Shown: piece after piece, positions 18,636 through 27,670 of the stretch
Position numbering within the stretch: the first letter of the stretch is position 1
Layout: every line of letters begins with the position of its first letter
The notes under the pieces: generated by a model
Told to the model about the DNA's origin: nothing
Databases searched by the model: none
What the model saw: the letters and a program-made list of their open reading frames with translations, nothing else
Source: Clostridium grantii DSM 8605
GTDB taxonomy: Bacteria > Bacillota > Clostridia > Clostridiales > Clostridiaceae
Length of the DNA stretch: 64,000 nucleotides
Direction: 5' to 3'
NCBI RefSeq assembly: GCF_900129965.1
Contig: NZ_FQXM01000020.1
Span: 12,906-76,905, forward strand
Program-made: the position numbers and the translations under genes

Positions 18636-21071
18636 ATGAAATTTAATAAAGAAAGTTTTAAATCGGATTTCAAGAAAAAAATTGAGAATATGTTTGGAAT
18701 GGAATTAAATGATTCCTCCAAGTTACAGAAATACGTAGCACTAGGAAGTTTGATAAAAGATTATAGTACTGAAAATTGGATAAAAACAAATAAAACTTAT
18801 AAAGCTAATGGGAATAAGCAAGTTTATTATTTTTCAATGGAGTTCTTGATTGGAAGATTGTTAAAAAGTAATTTAATAAATTTAGGAATTGAAGAACAAT
18901 GTGCTGATGCATTAAAAGAACTTAATATTGATTTTAATGAATTAGAAGAATTAGAGGCAGATGCTGGACTTGGTAATGGCGGTCTTGGTAGACTGGCTGC
19001 ATGCTTTTTAGATTCTATGGCTTCAATTGGAGTTCCAGGTCATGGTTGTGGGATTAGATATAGATATGGGTTGTTTGAACAAAAAATAGTTGATGGATAT
19101 CAAGTTGAAATACCAGATAATTGGTTAAAAGAAGCGAACGTTTGGGAAACAAGAAAAGATAATAAATCAATTATAGTAAAGTTTAATGGAAATATTGTTT
19201 CTGAAATGAAAAATGGAAGACTAAATTTTACTCATGAAAACTATACAGCAGTAAAAGCGGTTCCGTATGATACTCCAGTTATCGGTTATAAAAATAATAC
19301 TGTTAATAACTTAAGATTATGGAGTGCAGAAATGGTTGAAACTGAAGAAGAATTTGATTTTTGTGGATTTAGTAAAGGTGATTATGGAAGAGCTCAAAAT
19401 TATAAATCTTCTATAGAGTCAATTTCACAAATTCTTTATCCAGATGATTCTCATACAGAAGGTAAAATCTTAAGATTAAAACAACAATACTTTTTAGTTA
19501 GTGCAGGACTTCAAAGCATACTAAGATCTTATAAAGCTAGCGAAAAAAGTATTCATGATTTAGATAAATATGTATCTATTCATATTAATGATACGCATCC
19601 ATCCATGGCTGTAGCTGAGTTGATGAGAATTCTAGTTGATGAAGATGAATTGACTTGGGAGGAAGCTTGGAGAATAACTACTAATACAATGTCTTACACA
19701 AACCATACAATTTTATCAGAAGCTTTAGAAAAGTGGGATATTAATATTTTTAAAGAGTTATTACCAAGAGTTTATTCTATCATTAAAGAAATAGATAGAA
19801 GATTTAAAGATGAGATTTTACAAAAACATCCTAATAATTGGGAAAAAGTAAATAGTATGTGTATAATTCATGATGGAAAAGTAAGAATGGCTAACTTAGC
19901 TATAGTAGGAGGCCACTCTGTTAATGGAGTTGCTAAATTACACACAGAGATATTAAAAAATAGAGAACTTGCAGATTTTAATAGATTCTATCCAAATAAA
20001 TTTAATAATAAAACTAACGGAATTACTCATAGAAGGTGGCTTATTCAATCAAATCCTAAATTAACCGAAGCTATAAATGAAGCTATTGGCAAGGGATGGG
20101 TTAAAGAACCTAAGCAATTAGTAAGTTTATTGAAATATGCTAAAAATGAAGACTTTAAAGAAAAAGTATATAATATAAAGAAAGAAAACAAAGAAGTATT
20201 TTCAAATCATGTAGCAGAAAAGTATGGAGTTAAAATCGATCCTAACTCAATTTTTGATGTTCAGGTAAAAAGACTTCATGCTTACAAGAGACAGGCAATG
20301 AACTTGATGAATATAGTTCATTTATATAATACTTTAAAAGAAAATCCTAATATGGATATTGTACCAAGAACATTCTTCTTTGGAGCAAAAGCTTCACCTA
20401 GTTACTATTTAGCTAAAGAAACTATAAAATTAATAAATACTGTAGCTTATAAAATAAATAATGATAAAAGCATCAATGATAAAATTAAAATTGTATTTTT
20501 AGAAAATTATAGAGTTTCATTAGCAGAGAGAATTATTCCTTGCGCAGATTTAAGTGAACAAATTTCTACGGCATCAAAAGAAGCTTCTGGAACAGGAAAT
20601 ATGAAGTTTATGATGAATGGTGCAGTTACCATTGCAACACTTGATGGAGCTAATGTAGAAATAAGAGATGCAGTAGGGGATGATAATATTGTAACTTTTG
20701 GTATGACTGCAGAAGAAGTAATGAATCATGAAAAATATGGTGGATATTGCTCAAGAGATTATTATAATGATGATATGAGAATAAAAAGAATTATTGACGG
20801 AATAATGGGTGGACAATTTGGTGGTTATAACAATGAGTTCAATAATATTTATAATTCTTTAATTAACTATAATGATGAGTACTTTGTGCTTAAAGACTTT
20901 GATTCATATGTAAAAGCTCAAGATAAAGTTAATAATCTTTATAAAAACAGAAGCAAATGGATGGAGATGTCCATAACAAATATAGCTCACTCAGGAATAT
21001 TCTCTAGTGATAATACTATTAAAGAATATGCTAATGAGATATGGAATACGAAACCAATAAATATTAAATAA
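18636..21071 (+). CDS. glgP: Glycogen/alpha-glucan phosphorylase
   Basis: This PLP enzyme phosphorolyses glycogen to glucose-1-phosphate. At 811 residues it is full length. Motifs include YFSMEFLIGR, EADAGLGNGGLGRLAACFLDSMA, HINDTHPSMAV, VQVKRLHAYKRQ, and EASGTGNMKFMMNG with the PLP-binding Lys657. The frame extends upstream to 18567 inside glgA, but ATG 18636 has AAGGGGTG in front of it and gives MKFNKESFKSDF. It probably forms an operon with glgA, pairing synthesis and breakdown of the reserve polymer, which clostridia use during sporulation and solvent formation. A strong terminator follows at 21102. Confidence 0.96.
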   Translation: MKFNKESFKSDFKKKIENMFGMELNDSSKLQKYVALGSLIKDYSTENWIKTNKTYKANGNKQVYYFSMEFLIGRLLKSNLINLGIEEQCADALKELNIDFNELEELEADAGLGNGGLGRLAACFLDSMASIGVPGHGCGIRYRYGLFEQKIVDGYQVEIPDNWLKEANVWETRKDNKSIIVKFNGNIVSEMKNGRLNFTHENYTAVKAVPYDTPVIGYKNNTVNNLRLWSAEMVETEEEFDFCGFSKGDYGRAQNYKSSIESISQILYPDDSHTEGKILRLKQQYFLVSAGLQSILRSYKASEKSIHDLDKYVSIHINDTHPSMAVAELMRILVDEDELTWEEAWRITTNTMSYTNHTILSEALEKWDINIFKELLPRVYSIIKEIDRRFKDEILQKHPNNWEKVNSMCIIHDGKVRMANLAIVGGHSVNGVAKLHTEILKNRELADFNRFYPNKFNNKTNGITHRRWLIQSNPKLTEAINEAIGKGWVKEPKQLVSLLKYAKNEDFKEKVYNIKKENKEVFSNHVAEKYGVKIDPNSIFDVQVKRLHAYKRQAMNLMNIVHLYNTLKENPNMDIVPRTFFFGAKASPSYYLAKETIKLINTVAYKINNDKSINDKIKIVFLENYRVSLAERIIPCADLSEQISTASKEASGTGNMKFMMNGAVTIATLDGANVEIRDAVGDDNIVTFGMTAEEVMNHEKYGGYCSRDYYNDDMRIKRIIDGIMGGQFGGYNNEFNNIYNSLINYNDEYFVLKDFDSYVKAQDKVNNLYKNRSKWMEMSITNIAHSGIFSSDNTIKEYANEIWNTKPINIK

Positions 21072-21101
21072 AAGATTAAAATTGATTTTAAAAGTAAAAA
21101 T

Positions 21102-21137
21102 AAAAGCCTTTATCATTTATATTTGATAAGGGCTTTT
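21102..21137. terminator. Bidirectional terminator between glgP and LysM gene
   Basis: A 14-bp near-perfect stem, AAAAGCCTTTATCA (21102-21115) against TGATAAGGGCTTTT (21124-21137), has an A-run on one side and T-run on the other. It lies between convergent genes and can serve both. Confidence 0.85.
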
Positions 21138-21186
21138 AGTATTTTGTATTTTTAAAAAATCAAAGTTTTTCTTGAAAAATTCTTAA

Positions 21187-21846
21187 CTATCTTGATGTTG
21201 TTGTAGATTTATAATTTGTATTTTTCTCTGTTGTACTGGTTGTGGTGGTTGCTTCGTCAGGTATATAAATATTTAAGCCAATATTAAGTTCTTTTTCATT
21301 TGTGATATTGTTTTTATCCATAATAATTTTCACAGCTTTTTCAGGGTCTGTTGAAGGTAAGTACTTTATAGCTAAACTGTATAAAGTATCTCCTTTATTA
21401 ATAATATGAGGAATGGTATTAGCAGTATTTATTTGATTTTGAGGAATTAAAATCTTAGAACCAATTTTTAAAACATCAGTTTCTCTAATATTGTTAATTT
21501 CGGTTAACATCCTCAAAGCAGAATTATAAATACTCCAGCTCATTTGAGTTGTTGCTATTGAGTATAAAGAATCTCCTTCTTTAACCAAGTATTCAATATA
21601 TTCATCTTCAGCAACATTTTTTTGCTCTTCACTATTTTTAGCAGAAGAATCGCTATCCTTTGATGAGTTTTTATCAGTATTATTACTAATATCAGTTTCA
21701 TCTAGAGTATTGTCTTTAGCCTCCATAGCATTTTGAATAGGTGCTTCTGGTTTATTGTAATTTAAAGTTCTGTAAATAAAAAATAAGCCTACAATAAGAA
21801 AAGTCAAAGTGCAAATAATAATTATGGGTTTTTTGAAAAATTTCAA
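21187..21846 (-). CDS. Membrane-anchored double LysM-domain protein
   Basis: This is about 219 residues: an N-terminal membrane helix (IIIICTLTFLIVGLFFIY), a Ser/Asp/Asn-rich linker, and two LysM modules (YLVKEGDSLYSIA... and HIINKGDTLYSLA...). It ends in a Thr/Ser-rich tail. LysM binds N-acetylglucosamine polymers, so the protein is expected to be held outside the membrane against peptidoglycan or spore cortex. No enzymatic domain is visible. The frame extends to GTG 21855, but that codon is part of the AGGAGGTG binding site; TTG 21846 is 8 nt downstream of AGGAGG and is the likely start. Confidence 0.8.
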   Translation of the reverse strand: MKFFKKPIIIICTLTFLIVGLFFIYRTLNYNKPEAPIQNAMEAKDNTLDETDISNNTDKNSSKDSDSSAKNSEEQKNVAEDEYIEYLVKEGDSLYSIATTQMSWSIYNSALRMLTEINNIRETDVLKIGSKILIPQNQINTANTIPHIINKGDTLYSLAIKYLPSTDPEKAVKIIMDKNNITNEKELNIGLNIYIPDEATTTTSTTEKNTNYKSTTTSR

Positions 21847-22191
21847 AATCAACACCTCCTTGTATAGTGTTTAAGTATTAACTATCTATCTTGAAGTATT
21901 GACAATTATTTTATTTTTAAACATGAAAATGTATTTTATATGCAAATAAAATAAAGAACTACTTAATTACAACTAGCAAAATCTATGGACAAACAAAACA
22001 TAAGAGTACTGAAATCTAACTGGGTGGAAGTACTTTTTCTATTGTAGGTTGAATATGTAATTATGTTTTTCAAATTAACAATTTTGTTATATAATAGAAA
22101 AATGAAGATTGTGAAAAAAAATTCTTGTAATATATTATTACGACGACAGATTAATTAAAATTAAGGGAAATTATATGAGGAGACGAGATAA
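21847..22191. other. Intergenic region between divergent genes
   Basis: This 345-bp A+T-rich stretch separates the LysM gene (minus) from a small membrane protein gene (plus). A short inverted repeat AGTACT (22005-22010 and 22029-22034) followed by TTTTT could be a weak terminator of an unseen short transcript. No gene was found. Confidence 0.4.
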
Positions 22192-22569
22192 ATGAAATTT
22201 AAAGGCAATATAGGGATACTGATTAGTGTGTATGTCGGGTTTATAGCATCTACAATAACAACAATAGTGATGAGTGATGATAAAAAATTAGCTACAGGGG
22301 CATGTACCGTAGCATTTATTTTAATTAGTGTTTTCTTTTTAGGATTTAATTGGATAAAAGAATTTGAAATAATCCATAATAAAATAATTTTTAGAAGAAT
22401 TTTTTGGTCAAGTGAAATATTAATTAAGGATATAAAAGACGTTAAATGGACAAAAAGAAAATTTATAATTAATAGGAAAAAGAAAGCACCTATTAACTTT
22501 TATTTAGACCAAATTAAACAAAAAGAGTTGGGAAAATTCTGTGAATTTATTGAAAAAAATATACAATAA
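22192..22569 (+). CDS. Small membrane protein with PH-like tail, unknown function
   Basis: This 125-residue protein has two N-terminal hydrophobic segments (about 7-25 and 36-55) followed by a basic, beta-rich cytosolic part (EFEIIHNKIIFRRIFWSSEILIKDIKDVKW). The layout is like bacterial PH-domain membrane proteins, but no diagnostic motif was recognised. GAGGAGACG is well placed before the ATG. A long hairpin terminator follows at 22604, so it is a single-gene unit. Confidence 0.6.
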   Translation: MKFKGNIGILISVYVGFIASTITTIVMSDDKKLATGACTVAFILISVFFLGFNWIKEFEIIHNKIIFRRIFWSSEILIKDIKDVKWTKRKFIINRKKKAPINFYLDQIKQKELGKFCEFIEKNIQ

Positions 22570-22603
22570 AAAAATGCTGCAATGATGATCAATACAAGTA
22601 AGG

Positions 22604-22649
22604 ACACTAGATAGTTTTGTATTACAACAAAGTTAACTGGTGTTTTTTT
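22604..22649 (+). terminator. Rho-independent terminator
   Basis: A long imperfect stem (22604-22620 against 22627-22643, with one bulge and several G-U pairs) is followed by a seven-T run. Confidence 0.7.
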
Positions 22650-22748
22650 GTTACCATTATATAGAGTTAATTAAGCATCACTTGAGAATAAGTATTGACA
22701 AGATTATACAAATAATGAAAAATAGTTGAATTTATTTATAGTTAAAAG

Positions 22749-22774
22749 TGTAACTTTTTAATTTCTCATACGAA
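22749..22774 (+). promoter_or_regulatory. Candidate ECF-sigma promoter
   Basis: TGTAAC (22749-22754), 16 bp, then CGAA (22771-22774) resembles ECF promoters of the TGAAAC-N16-CGTC type. It sits about 25 bp before the start of an ECF sigma gene, where an autoregulatory promoter would be expected. No sigma-A promoter of similar quality was seen at that spot. Confidence 0.5.
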
Positions 22775-22798
22775 TAAAGGGTGTAAAGAGGTGATGAT

Positions 22799-23362
22799 AT
22801 GGATGAGGATAAACTATTAATGATAAAATTTCAAAATGGGGATAAAGATGCTTTTGAAGAATTGATTAGTAAATATAGACATAAGGCCATTTCCTTTGCA
22901 ATAAGATTTGGTTGTGATCATTATATTGCAGAAGATATTGTACAGGAGTGTTTTGCTTATTTGTATGTAAACAGAAATAATTATAATATTAAATTTTCAT
23001 TTAAAACATATTTGTACGCTATGATAAAAAACAAATCAATAGATTACATGAGAAAATGGAACAGAGTATGTCCTTCAAGTGAAGTTGATATGATGGGTAT
23101 TAGTTTGAATACTCCAGAGGAGATTTACTTGCAGAAGGAAGAAAGTGAAGAGCTTAATTCACAGGTGAAAAAACTGAAAGATGATTATAAAACAGTGGTT
23201 TACTTAATAGATTATGAGGGATTTACATATAAAGAAGCAGCATCAATTATGAAAAAAACAGTTCCTCAAATAAAGATACTAGTATTTAGAGCAAGAAAAA
23301 AAATAAAAACATTATATTGTAATGGAGGGTTGAATAGTGACTTCACAAAATCAAAAGGATAG
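22799..23362 (+). CDS. ECF-type RNA polymerase sigma factor
   Basis: This 187-residue sigma-70 family protein has region 2 (DAFEELISKYRHKAISFAIRFGCDHYIAEDIVQECF... SFKTYLYAMIKNKSIDYMRK) and region 4 (VYLIDYEGFTYKEAASIMKKTVPQIKILVFRARKKIK). There is no region 1 or 3, as in ECF factors. AGAGGTGATG precedes the ATG. The next gene, a small membrane protein, overlaps its 3' end by 26 nt, as sigma/anti-sigma pairs often do. ABC exporter genes follow in the same direction. By analogy, the system may sense envelope stress or a peptide and induce the exporter. Confidence 0.88.
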   Translation: MDEDKLLMIKFQNGDKDAFEELISKYRHKAISFAIRFGCDHYIAEDIVQECFAYLYVNRNNYNIKFSFKTYLYAMIKNKSIDYMRKWNRVCPSSEVDMMGISLNTPEEIYLQKEESEELNSQVKKLKDDYKTVVYLIDYEGFTYKEAASIMKKTVPQIKILVFRARKKIKTLYCNGGLNSDFTKSKG

Positions 23363-23585
23363 AGAATTTATAAATAGTGTTTGGCAAAAGGTTGATAGAT
23401 TAGAAAAATTACAAAAAGCTAAAGAACGGAAAATAAAAATGATATTAATATATTTAGTATGTCCTTTAGTAGTAATAATCCCTTTTATTATTTTAGGGTT
23501 ACTTGATTCAAGCATAGTGTTTTTATTGGGTATTTATGCTATGTCTGTTGCATGTTATTTTGATAATTCATTTACGGTAAATTAA
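23337..23585 (+). CDS. Small membrane protein, possible anti-sigma factor
   Basis: This 82-residue protein has a charged, coiled N-terminal half (NSVWQKVDRLEKLQKAKERKIK) and two hydrophobic segments. It starts at GTG 23337 behind GGAGG, inside the end of the sigma gene. Position, overlap and topology suggest an anti-sigma factor. It lacks the zinc motif (HxxxCxxC) of ZAS anti-sigmas, so this is inference from context only. Confidence 0.6.
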   Translation: MTSQNQKDREFINSVWQKVDRLEKLQKAKERKIKMILIYLVCPLVVIIPFIILGLLDSSIVFLLGIYAMSVACYFDNSFTVN

Positions 23586-23602
23586 ATAAAGGAGGCATAT
23601 TT

Positions 23603-24715
23603 ATGCTGTGGAAATTAGTATTAAAAGAAATTAAATATCAATTTAAAACCATTACAATATATGTTTTCTTTGGAGTTATATTTTTATTTTATTTTAGTCA
23701 ATTTGGAATTGAGGCGCAGGAAATTTATAAACCAGATCCAGGAAGTAATGACTATGGGGTTGTAGAGATAACTGATGAATATGAAGAAATGAGTGGAATT
23801 TATATTCAACTAAAAAATGATTTATTATCTGGTGAAGTGGGGAAATATACACCACTATACAAAACTGTAAAACTTACTGAGCAAGAAAAAAGTAAGTTAG
23901 TAAATTGGCTAATGGAAATTGCACCAACGGGAGAAATTAAAGATGCTAAAACAGATATAAAGGTAGGATATGATAGATTCATTGATATAATACATTCCTA
24001 CGATGATTTGATGGGTGGAAATACAGTTTATAATGATGAAAATAGGCATTCTTTTAGAGGAAAAACATATGAAGAGGCTTTACAAGAGTATAAGGATTTA
24101 AAAAATAAAGATAAATTTACTAATGGATCCGCTAGATTATTCGTTGATTACTTGGGGATAACGGCTGGTTTATTTCCAATATTCATTGCAGCCTTTGTTT
24201 TATTGAGAGATAAAAAAAGTAGAGCTAATGAATTGATAAATAGTTCAAAAATATCTTCTATAAAATACGTATTTTCAAAGTATATAGCTGTTTGCATTTG
24301 TGTAATGTTAGGGTATTTAGTTTTAGCTACATTTACTACAATAAAATATATGATTGTAGCCAATAAATTGAATTTAGTGATTGATAATTTTGCTTTTTTA
24401 AAATACACAATAACTTGGATTACTCCTACAGTTTTATTTACTGTAGCAATGGGCATGCTTTTATCCATAATATTTAATAATGCCATTATAGGTATTGTTG
24501 TGCAGGCTATAATATGTTACAAATCCTTGATGCCTCTTGAAGGAGATTATTCACTCACAAAAAATATTATAAGGTTTAATTCATTAGGAAATCACGAAAA
24601 TTATATTTATTGGAGAAATACAATCATTACAAATAGATTGTTTTTTACGGGAATATCATTAGTGATGGTAATGGCTACTGTTTATTTATGGTCAATTAAA
24701 CGAAAGGATTATTAA
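23603..24715 (+). CDS. ABC transporter permease with large extracytoplasmic loop
   Basis: This 370-residue protein has one N-terminal helix (ITIYVFFGVIFLFYFSQFG), a hydrophilic region of about 150 residues outside the membrane, then about five helices. This is the plan of ABC-2 exporter permeases of the bacitracin or lantibiotic immunity type. AAAGGAGGC precedes the ATG. The ATPase follows after 30 nt, and the sigma gene lies two genes upstream, so the four genes probably form one unit. Substrate unknown. Confidence 0.75.
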   Translation: MLWKLVLKEIKYQFKTITIYVFFGVIFLFYFSQFGIEAQEIYKPDPGSNDYGVVEITDEYEEMSGIYIQLKNDLLSGEVGKYTPLYKTVKLTEQEKSKLVNWLMEIAPTGEIKDAKTDIKVGYDRFIDIIHSYDDLMGGNTVYNDENRHSFRGKTYEEALQEYKDLKNKDKFTNGSARLFVDYLGITAGLFPIFIAAFVLLRDKKSRANELINSSKISSIKYVFSKYIAVCICVMLGYLVLATFTTIKYMIVANKLNLVIDNFAFLKYTITWITPTVLFTVAMGMLLSIIFNNAIIGIVVQAIICYKSLMPLEGDYSLTKNIIRFNSLGNHENYIYWRNTIITNRLFFTGISLVMVMATVYLWSIKRKDY

Positions 24716-24745
24716 AAGAAAAATATAAAAGAGGTGGTTTAAAAG

Positions 24746-25609
24746 ATGAATATAAGTATTAATAATTTAAATAAATTTTATGGAAAAAATATAGTGCTTG
24801 ATAATATAAATTTAGAAATTGGTGAAGGAATGTTTGGGCTATTAGGTCCCAATGGTGCAGGAAAGACAACATTAATGAGGATATTAACTACTATATCAAC
24901 CAAAAGTGGTGGGGATATTACAATTAATGATATAGATATATCTAAAAGGCAGCTTATTAGAAATAGTATTGGATATCTACCTCAAGAATTTTCTTTGTAT
25001 CCTAATATGACTGTATATGAAGCTATGGACTACATGGCGCTTTTGTCAGACATTAAGAATAATAAAACCCGAAAAAACCTGGTTATTGATTTATTAAAAA
25101 AAGTAAACTTGGAAAATGACTTGAGAGTAAAAGTAAAGAATCTTTCGGGTGGTATGAAAAGAAGGTTGGGTATAGCACAAGCATTATTAAATGATCCTAA
25201 AGTACTTATAGTGGATGAGCCAACAGCAGGATTAGATCCAGAAGAGAGAATAAGGTTTAGAAATTTATTAAGAGATTTTTCAGTTGAAAGAATTGTTATT
25301 TTGTCCACTCATATTGTAGAAGATATAGAATTTACTTGTGAAAATCTAGCTATTTTAGATAAAGGGAGTATATTATACTCTGGAAAAGTTGTGGATATGT
25401 TAAGCCTTGCTAAGGAAAAGGTGTGGACAATTATTACTAAAAGAGAAGATATTGATGAAATCAGAAAGAATAATATAGTGATTTCTACTGTGTCTGAAGG
25501 AGACAATATACGAGCTAAAGTTCTTTGTAGCACTAAACCATATGAGAATGCTATTGAAGCCAACCCAACTATTGAAGATGCTTATATGCAAATCATGAAA
25601 GCAGTATAG
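24746..25609 (+). CDS. ABC transporter ATP-binding protein
   Basis: This 287-residue ABC ATPase is complete: GLLGPNGAGKTTLM (Walker A), NLSGGMKRRLGIAQ (signature), VLIVDEPTAGLDPE (Walker B) and STHIVED (switch His). A C-terminal extension of about 60 residues is typical of drug/peptide exporter ATPases. It should power the permease just upstream and perhaps the membrane protein just downstream, which begins one or ten bases after its stop. GAGGTGG precedes the ATG. Confidence 0.92.
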   Translation: MNISINNLNKFYGKNIVLDNINLEIGEGMFGLLGPNGAGKTTLMRILTTISTKSGGDITINDIDISKRQLIRNSIGYLPQEFSLYPNMTVYEAMDYMALLSDIKNNKTRKNLVIDLLKKVNLENDLRVKVKNLSGGMKRRLGIAQALLNDPKVLIVDEPTAGLDPEERIRFRNLLRDFSVERIVILSTHIVEDIEFTCENLAILDKGSILYSGKVVDMLSLAKEKVWTIITKREDIDEIRKNNIVISTVSEGDNIRAKVLCSTKPYENAIEANPTIEDAYMQIMKAV

Positions 25610-25619
25610 GTTGGATTAT

Positions 25620-26258
25620 ATGGTGAACATTAAAAGTATGATAAAAATAATTAAGTATAATGCGAGGATATTGTTTGGGGTTAACACTATTGTAGCGGCA
25701 TTGTTTGTAGGTGCAATGCCTTTTGTCTTTAGCTTGAACAATATAGAATATTCCCAAATTGCTAAAATAGCTGAACTTTATTTGCCTATAATAGGAATAA
25801 TTTTATTGTCCTATATAACAAGTATTGAAAGAAATAATTTAATTGAAGAGTTCAGCTATACAAAGAAGTTTAGATTTAATTATATATTTCTAATTAGATT
25901 TTTTATAAATACAATGTTAATAAGTTTTTTATTAGCTGTATTATTTTTGTATGCAAAATATCAAGGGGGAATTTTCCCTTTCCATAAGGTTTTCATTGGA
26001 TGTTTAGTTACCACTATTTATTTAGGGTTTTTGGCATTAACGGCATATAATTTAACGAAAAATTTATCAGTTGGGTACATGATAGCTTTTAGTTACTATT
26101 TTTTCGAGTTTTCTACTAAGGGGAAGTACACTAAAGAGTTGTATCTATTTAGTTTGCTTAAAGATAGCTTTAGCGAAAAAATATATTTAGCAATAGGTGG
26201 GATTATATTACTCATAGTTAATGTTATTCTTATAAAATATCATGGAGAAAATTTGTAG
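25620..26258 (+). CDS. Membrane protein of the ABC exporter operon
   Basis: This protein of about 212 residues has roughly six hydrophobic segments and no soluble domain. It follows the ABC ATPase with almost no gap, so it is probably a second permease subunit, as in exporters with a large and a small membrane protein. A TTG at 25611 is a possible earlier start; ATG 25620 was chosen because it is a better codon and sits after TAGG. No conserved motif was recognised. Confidence 0.65.
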   Translation: MVNIKSMIKIIKYNARILFGVNTIVAALFVGAMPFVFSLNNIEYSQIAKIAELYLPIIGIILLSYITSIERNNLIEEFSYTKKFRFNYIFLIRFFINTMLISFLLAVLFLYAKYQGGIFPFHKVFIGCLVTTIYLGFLALTAYNLTKNLSVGYMIAFSYYFFEFSTKGKYTKELYLFSLLKDSFSEKIYLAIGGIILLIVNVILIKYHGENL

Positions 26259-26327
26259 ATTACAAACCAATATATGTAGTATAATTAATTTGTATTTACA
26301 AAATAAGGAGTAAAAGGGGTGAATTCC

Positions 26328-26669
26328 ATGAAGGAGTCGAATGTTAAAAAGTTTAAAAATATGTATCTCATTATTAATATACCAATGATATGTTTTTTGT
26401 TAGTTATTGCACCGGTATTAATAATTACAAAAGGGGATAAGGTATATTACGTTGGTATAATTAGCAGAATTATTCTTGGAATATTGTGTATATTTAATGG
26501 ATTATGGAATTGGGGGACAGAGTATTATTCTGTTTTTAAGACTAACCTGTTTATGAAAATCAATAATCACCCTAAATGGGTATGGTGGATAGTTATTATT
26601 GTAGGAATTGTATGCCTTATCACTGCATTTATGGGATATGGATATAATGGAGTTAAGAAACCAGCGTAG
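26328..26669 (+). CDS. Small three-helix membrane protein, unknown function
   Basis: This protein has about 113 residues and three hydrophobic segments (LIINIPMICFLLVIAPVLII, GIISRIILGILCIFNGLW, WWIVIIVGIVCLITAFMG). The frame can open at GTG 26319, but that codon lies in the AAAAGGGGTG binding site and ATG 26328 is well spaced. It is the last gene before a terminator and may belong to the sigma/ABC unit, though a 60-bp gap could hold its own promoter. Confidence 0.55.
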   Translation: MKESNVKKFKNMYLIINIPMICFLLVIAPVLIITKGDKVYYVGIISRIILGILCIFNGLWNWGTEYYSVFKTNLFMKINNHPKWVWWIVIIVGIVCLITAFMGYGYNGVKKPA

Positions 26670-26692
26670 ATAAATGGATAGTAAATAAAAAT

Positions 26693-26740
26693 AAGAATTC
26701 CTTATGAATATTGCTAATAAGGAATTCTTGTTTTTATTTT
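26693..26740. terminator. Strong, possibly bidirectional terminator
   Basis: A 13-bp stem AAGAATTCCTTAT / ATAAGGAATTCTT (26693-26705 and 26717-26729) is followed by GTTTTTATTTTTTT. It lies between convergent transcripts. Confidence 0.85.
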
Positions 26741-26775
26741 TTTATGAGTCGAAAATTTTCGGAGAAAATCACCGG

Positions 26776-26976
26776 TTACTTTCTGTAATCTTCGTCAATA
26801 TCATTGTAAATATTAAATGCTAAGCTTTGAAAATCGCTATAGTTATTAGGAACAGTTCTTTTAAATTTAACCATTCTTCCTGTATTATCAAAAACTTCTA
26901 CTGTGCCTCTTGTTTCATTAGATTTAAATGAAAGTTCACCAATTTTATACTCATAAACGTTCCTGTTTAAAAACAT
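26776..26976 (-). CDS. Small conserved-looking protein downstream of sspH
   Basis: This is a 66-residue soluble protein with no hydrophobic segment. It reads as a small beta-rich fold (YKIGELSFKSNETRGTVEVFDNTGRMVKF) with an acidic end (NDIDEDYRK). AGGAGGT lies 8 nt before the ATG, and the gene starts 5 nt after the spore-protein gene, so it is probably expressed with it in the forespore. No family was recognised. Confidence 0.65.
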   Translation of the reverse strand: MFLNRNVYEYKIGELSFKSNETRGTVEVFDNTGRMVKFKRTVPNNYSDFQSLAFNIYNDIDEDYRK

Positions 26977-26981
26977 AATTA

Positions 26982-27191
26982 TTACCTCCTGCCTTTAACT
27001 TTTCCAAGAACTTGCCCAGTATCAACTAAATCCTTTATATAAACTCCTTCTATTCCTTGATTATCTAAAAGTCTAACCTCAGCAATGTTTGCATCAGTGT
27101 CATAGGATTCTATCCATACTGGGTGATTTTTATAGGTCACCTTAAAATTATCAGATGATGATATAATTTCTTTTAATCTTTCTACTTCCAT
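26982..27191 (-). CDS. sspH: H-type small acid-soluble spore protein
   Basis: This 69-residue protein matches the SspH pattern: MxxERxKEIxxSxxxxxVTYxxxPVWIESYDxxxxxAEVRLLD followed by a short acidic segment (EGVYIKDLVDTG). H-type SASPs are minor spore-core proteins made in the forespore under sigma-G. GAGGAG is placed before the ATG. It is the clearest sign in the window that the organism forms spores. It probably forms a two-gene operon with the 66-residue gene behind it. Confidence 0.75.
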   Translation of the reverse strand: MEVERLKEIISSSDNFKVTYKNHPVWIESYDTDANIAEVRLLDNQGIEGVYIKDLVDTGQVLGKVKGRR

Positions 27192-27633
27192 TAATCATAC
27201 TCCTCTCTTATATTGATTTAATTTAAATTTGGTATATATATAATGATAGTATGTGTAATTTTTTATTACCAATGCAAAAGTTTAATTAATTTATTTTGGG
27301 CACCATTATTTACGATTGACTTTTTACTGTAATAAGTGTAAAATGCGAAATAATTAGTCTTAAAAAGTTATAGTTTTTTTATGCAAATATAATGTGAATA
27401 AAGAATAATTAAAAAAATATTGCTATAAAACTAAGCATTAATTTTGAAATTTAAAAAAATAAAATTTTCACAAATAAAGTTTATTTACAAATATTTTTAA
27501 TTAAGAGTATTGTGAAAATGAAATGAATTATATTAAGAGTGTAAAGCAAAATTAAGCTATGAGGGCTTGATGGTAATTTAATAAAAATAAACAACTTAAA
27601 ATAATAAACTGCTAATTAAATAAGAAAAAACAG

Positions 27634-27670
27634 AAAAATTGCAATTTTTATATTGAAAAATTGCAATTTT
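27634..27670. repeat. Twin palindromic operator AAAATTGCAATTTT
   Basis: Two copies of the palindrome AAAATTGCAATTTT (27635-27648 and 27657-27670) have centres exactly 22 bp apart, two helical turns. The first copy is just upstream of the -35 element and the second overlaps the -35/spacer of the gltB promoter, a typical layout for a dimer-of-dimers regulator. Confidence 0.65.

Noticed and set aside
22005..22040. Hairpin AGTACT...AGTACTTTTT as terminator of an unseen RNA gene
   Set aside because: Stem of only 6 bp with an 18-nt loop and no promoter pair close upstream; mentioned only in the intergenic note.
27192..27640. Search for a riboswitch, T-box or small RNA ahead of gltB
   Set aside because: Only A+T-rich low-complexity sequence was seen; no conserved riboswitch core or strong hairpin with T-run.
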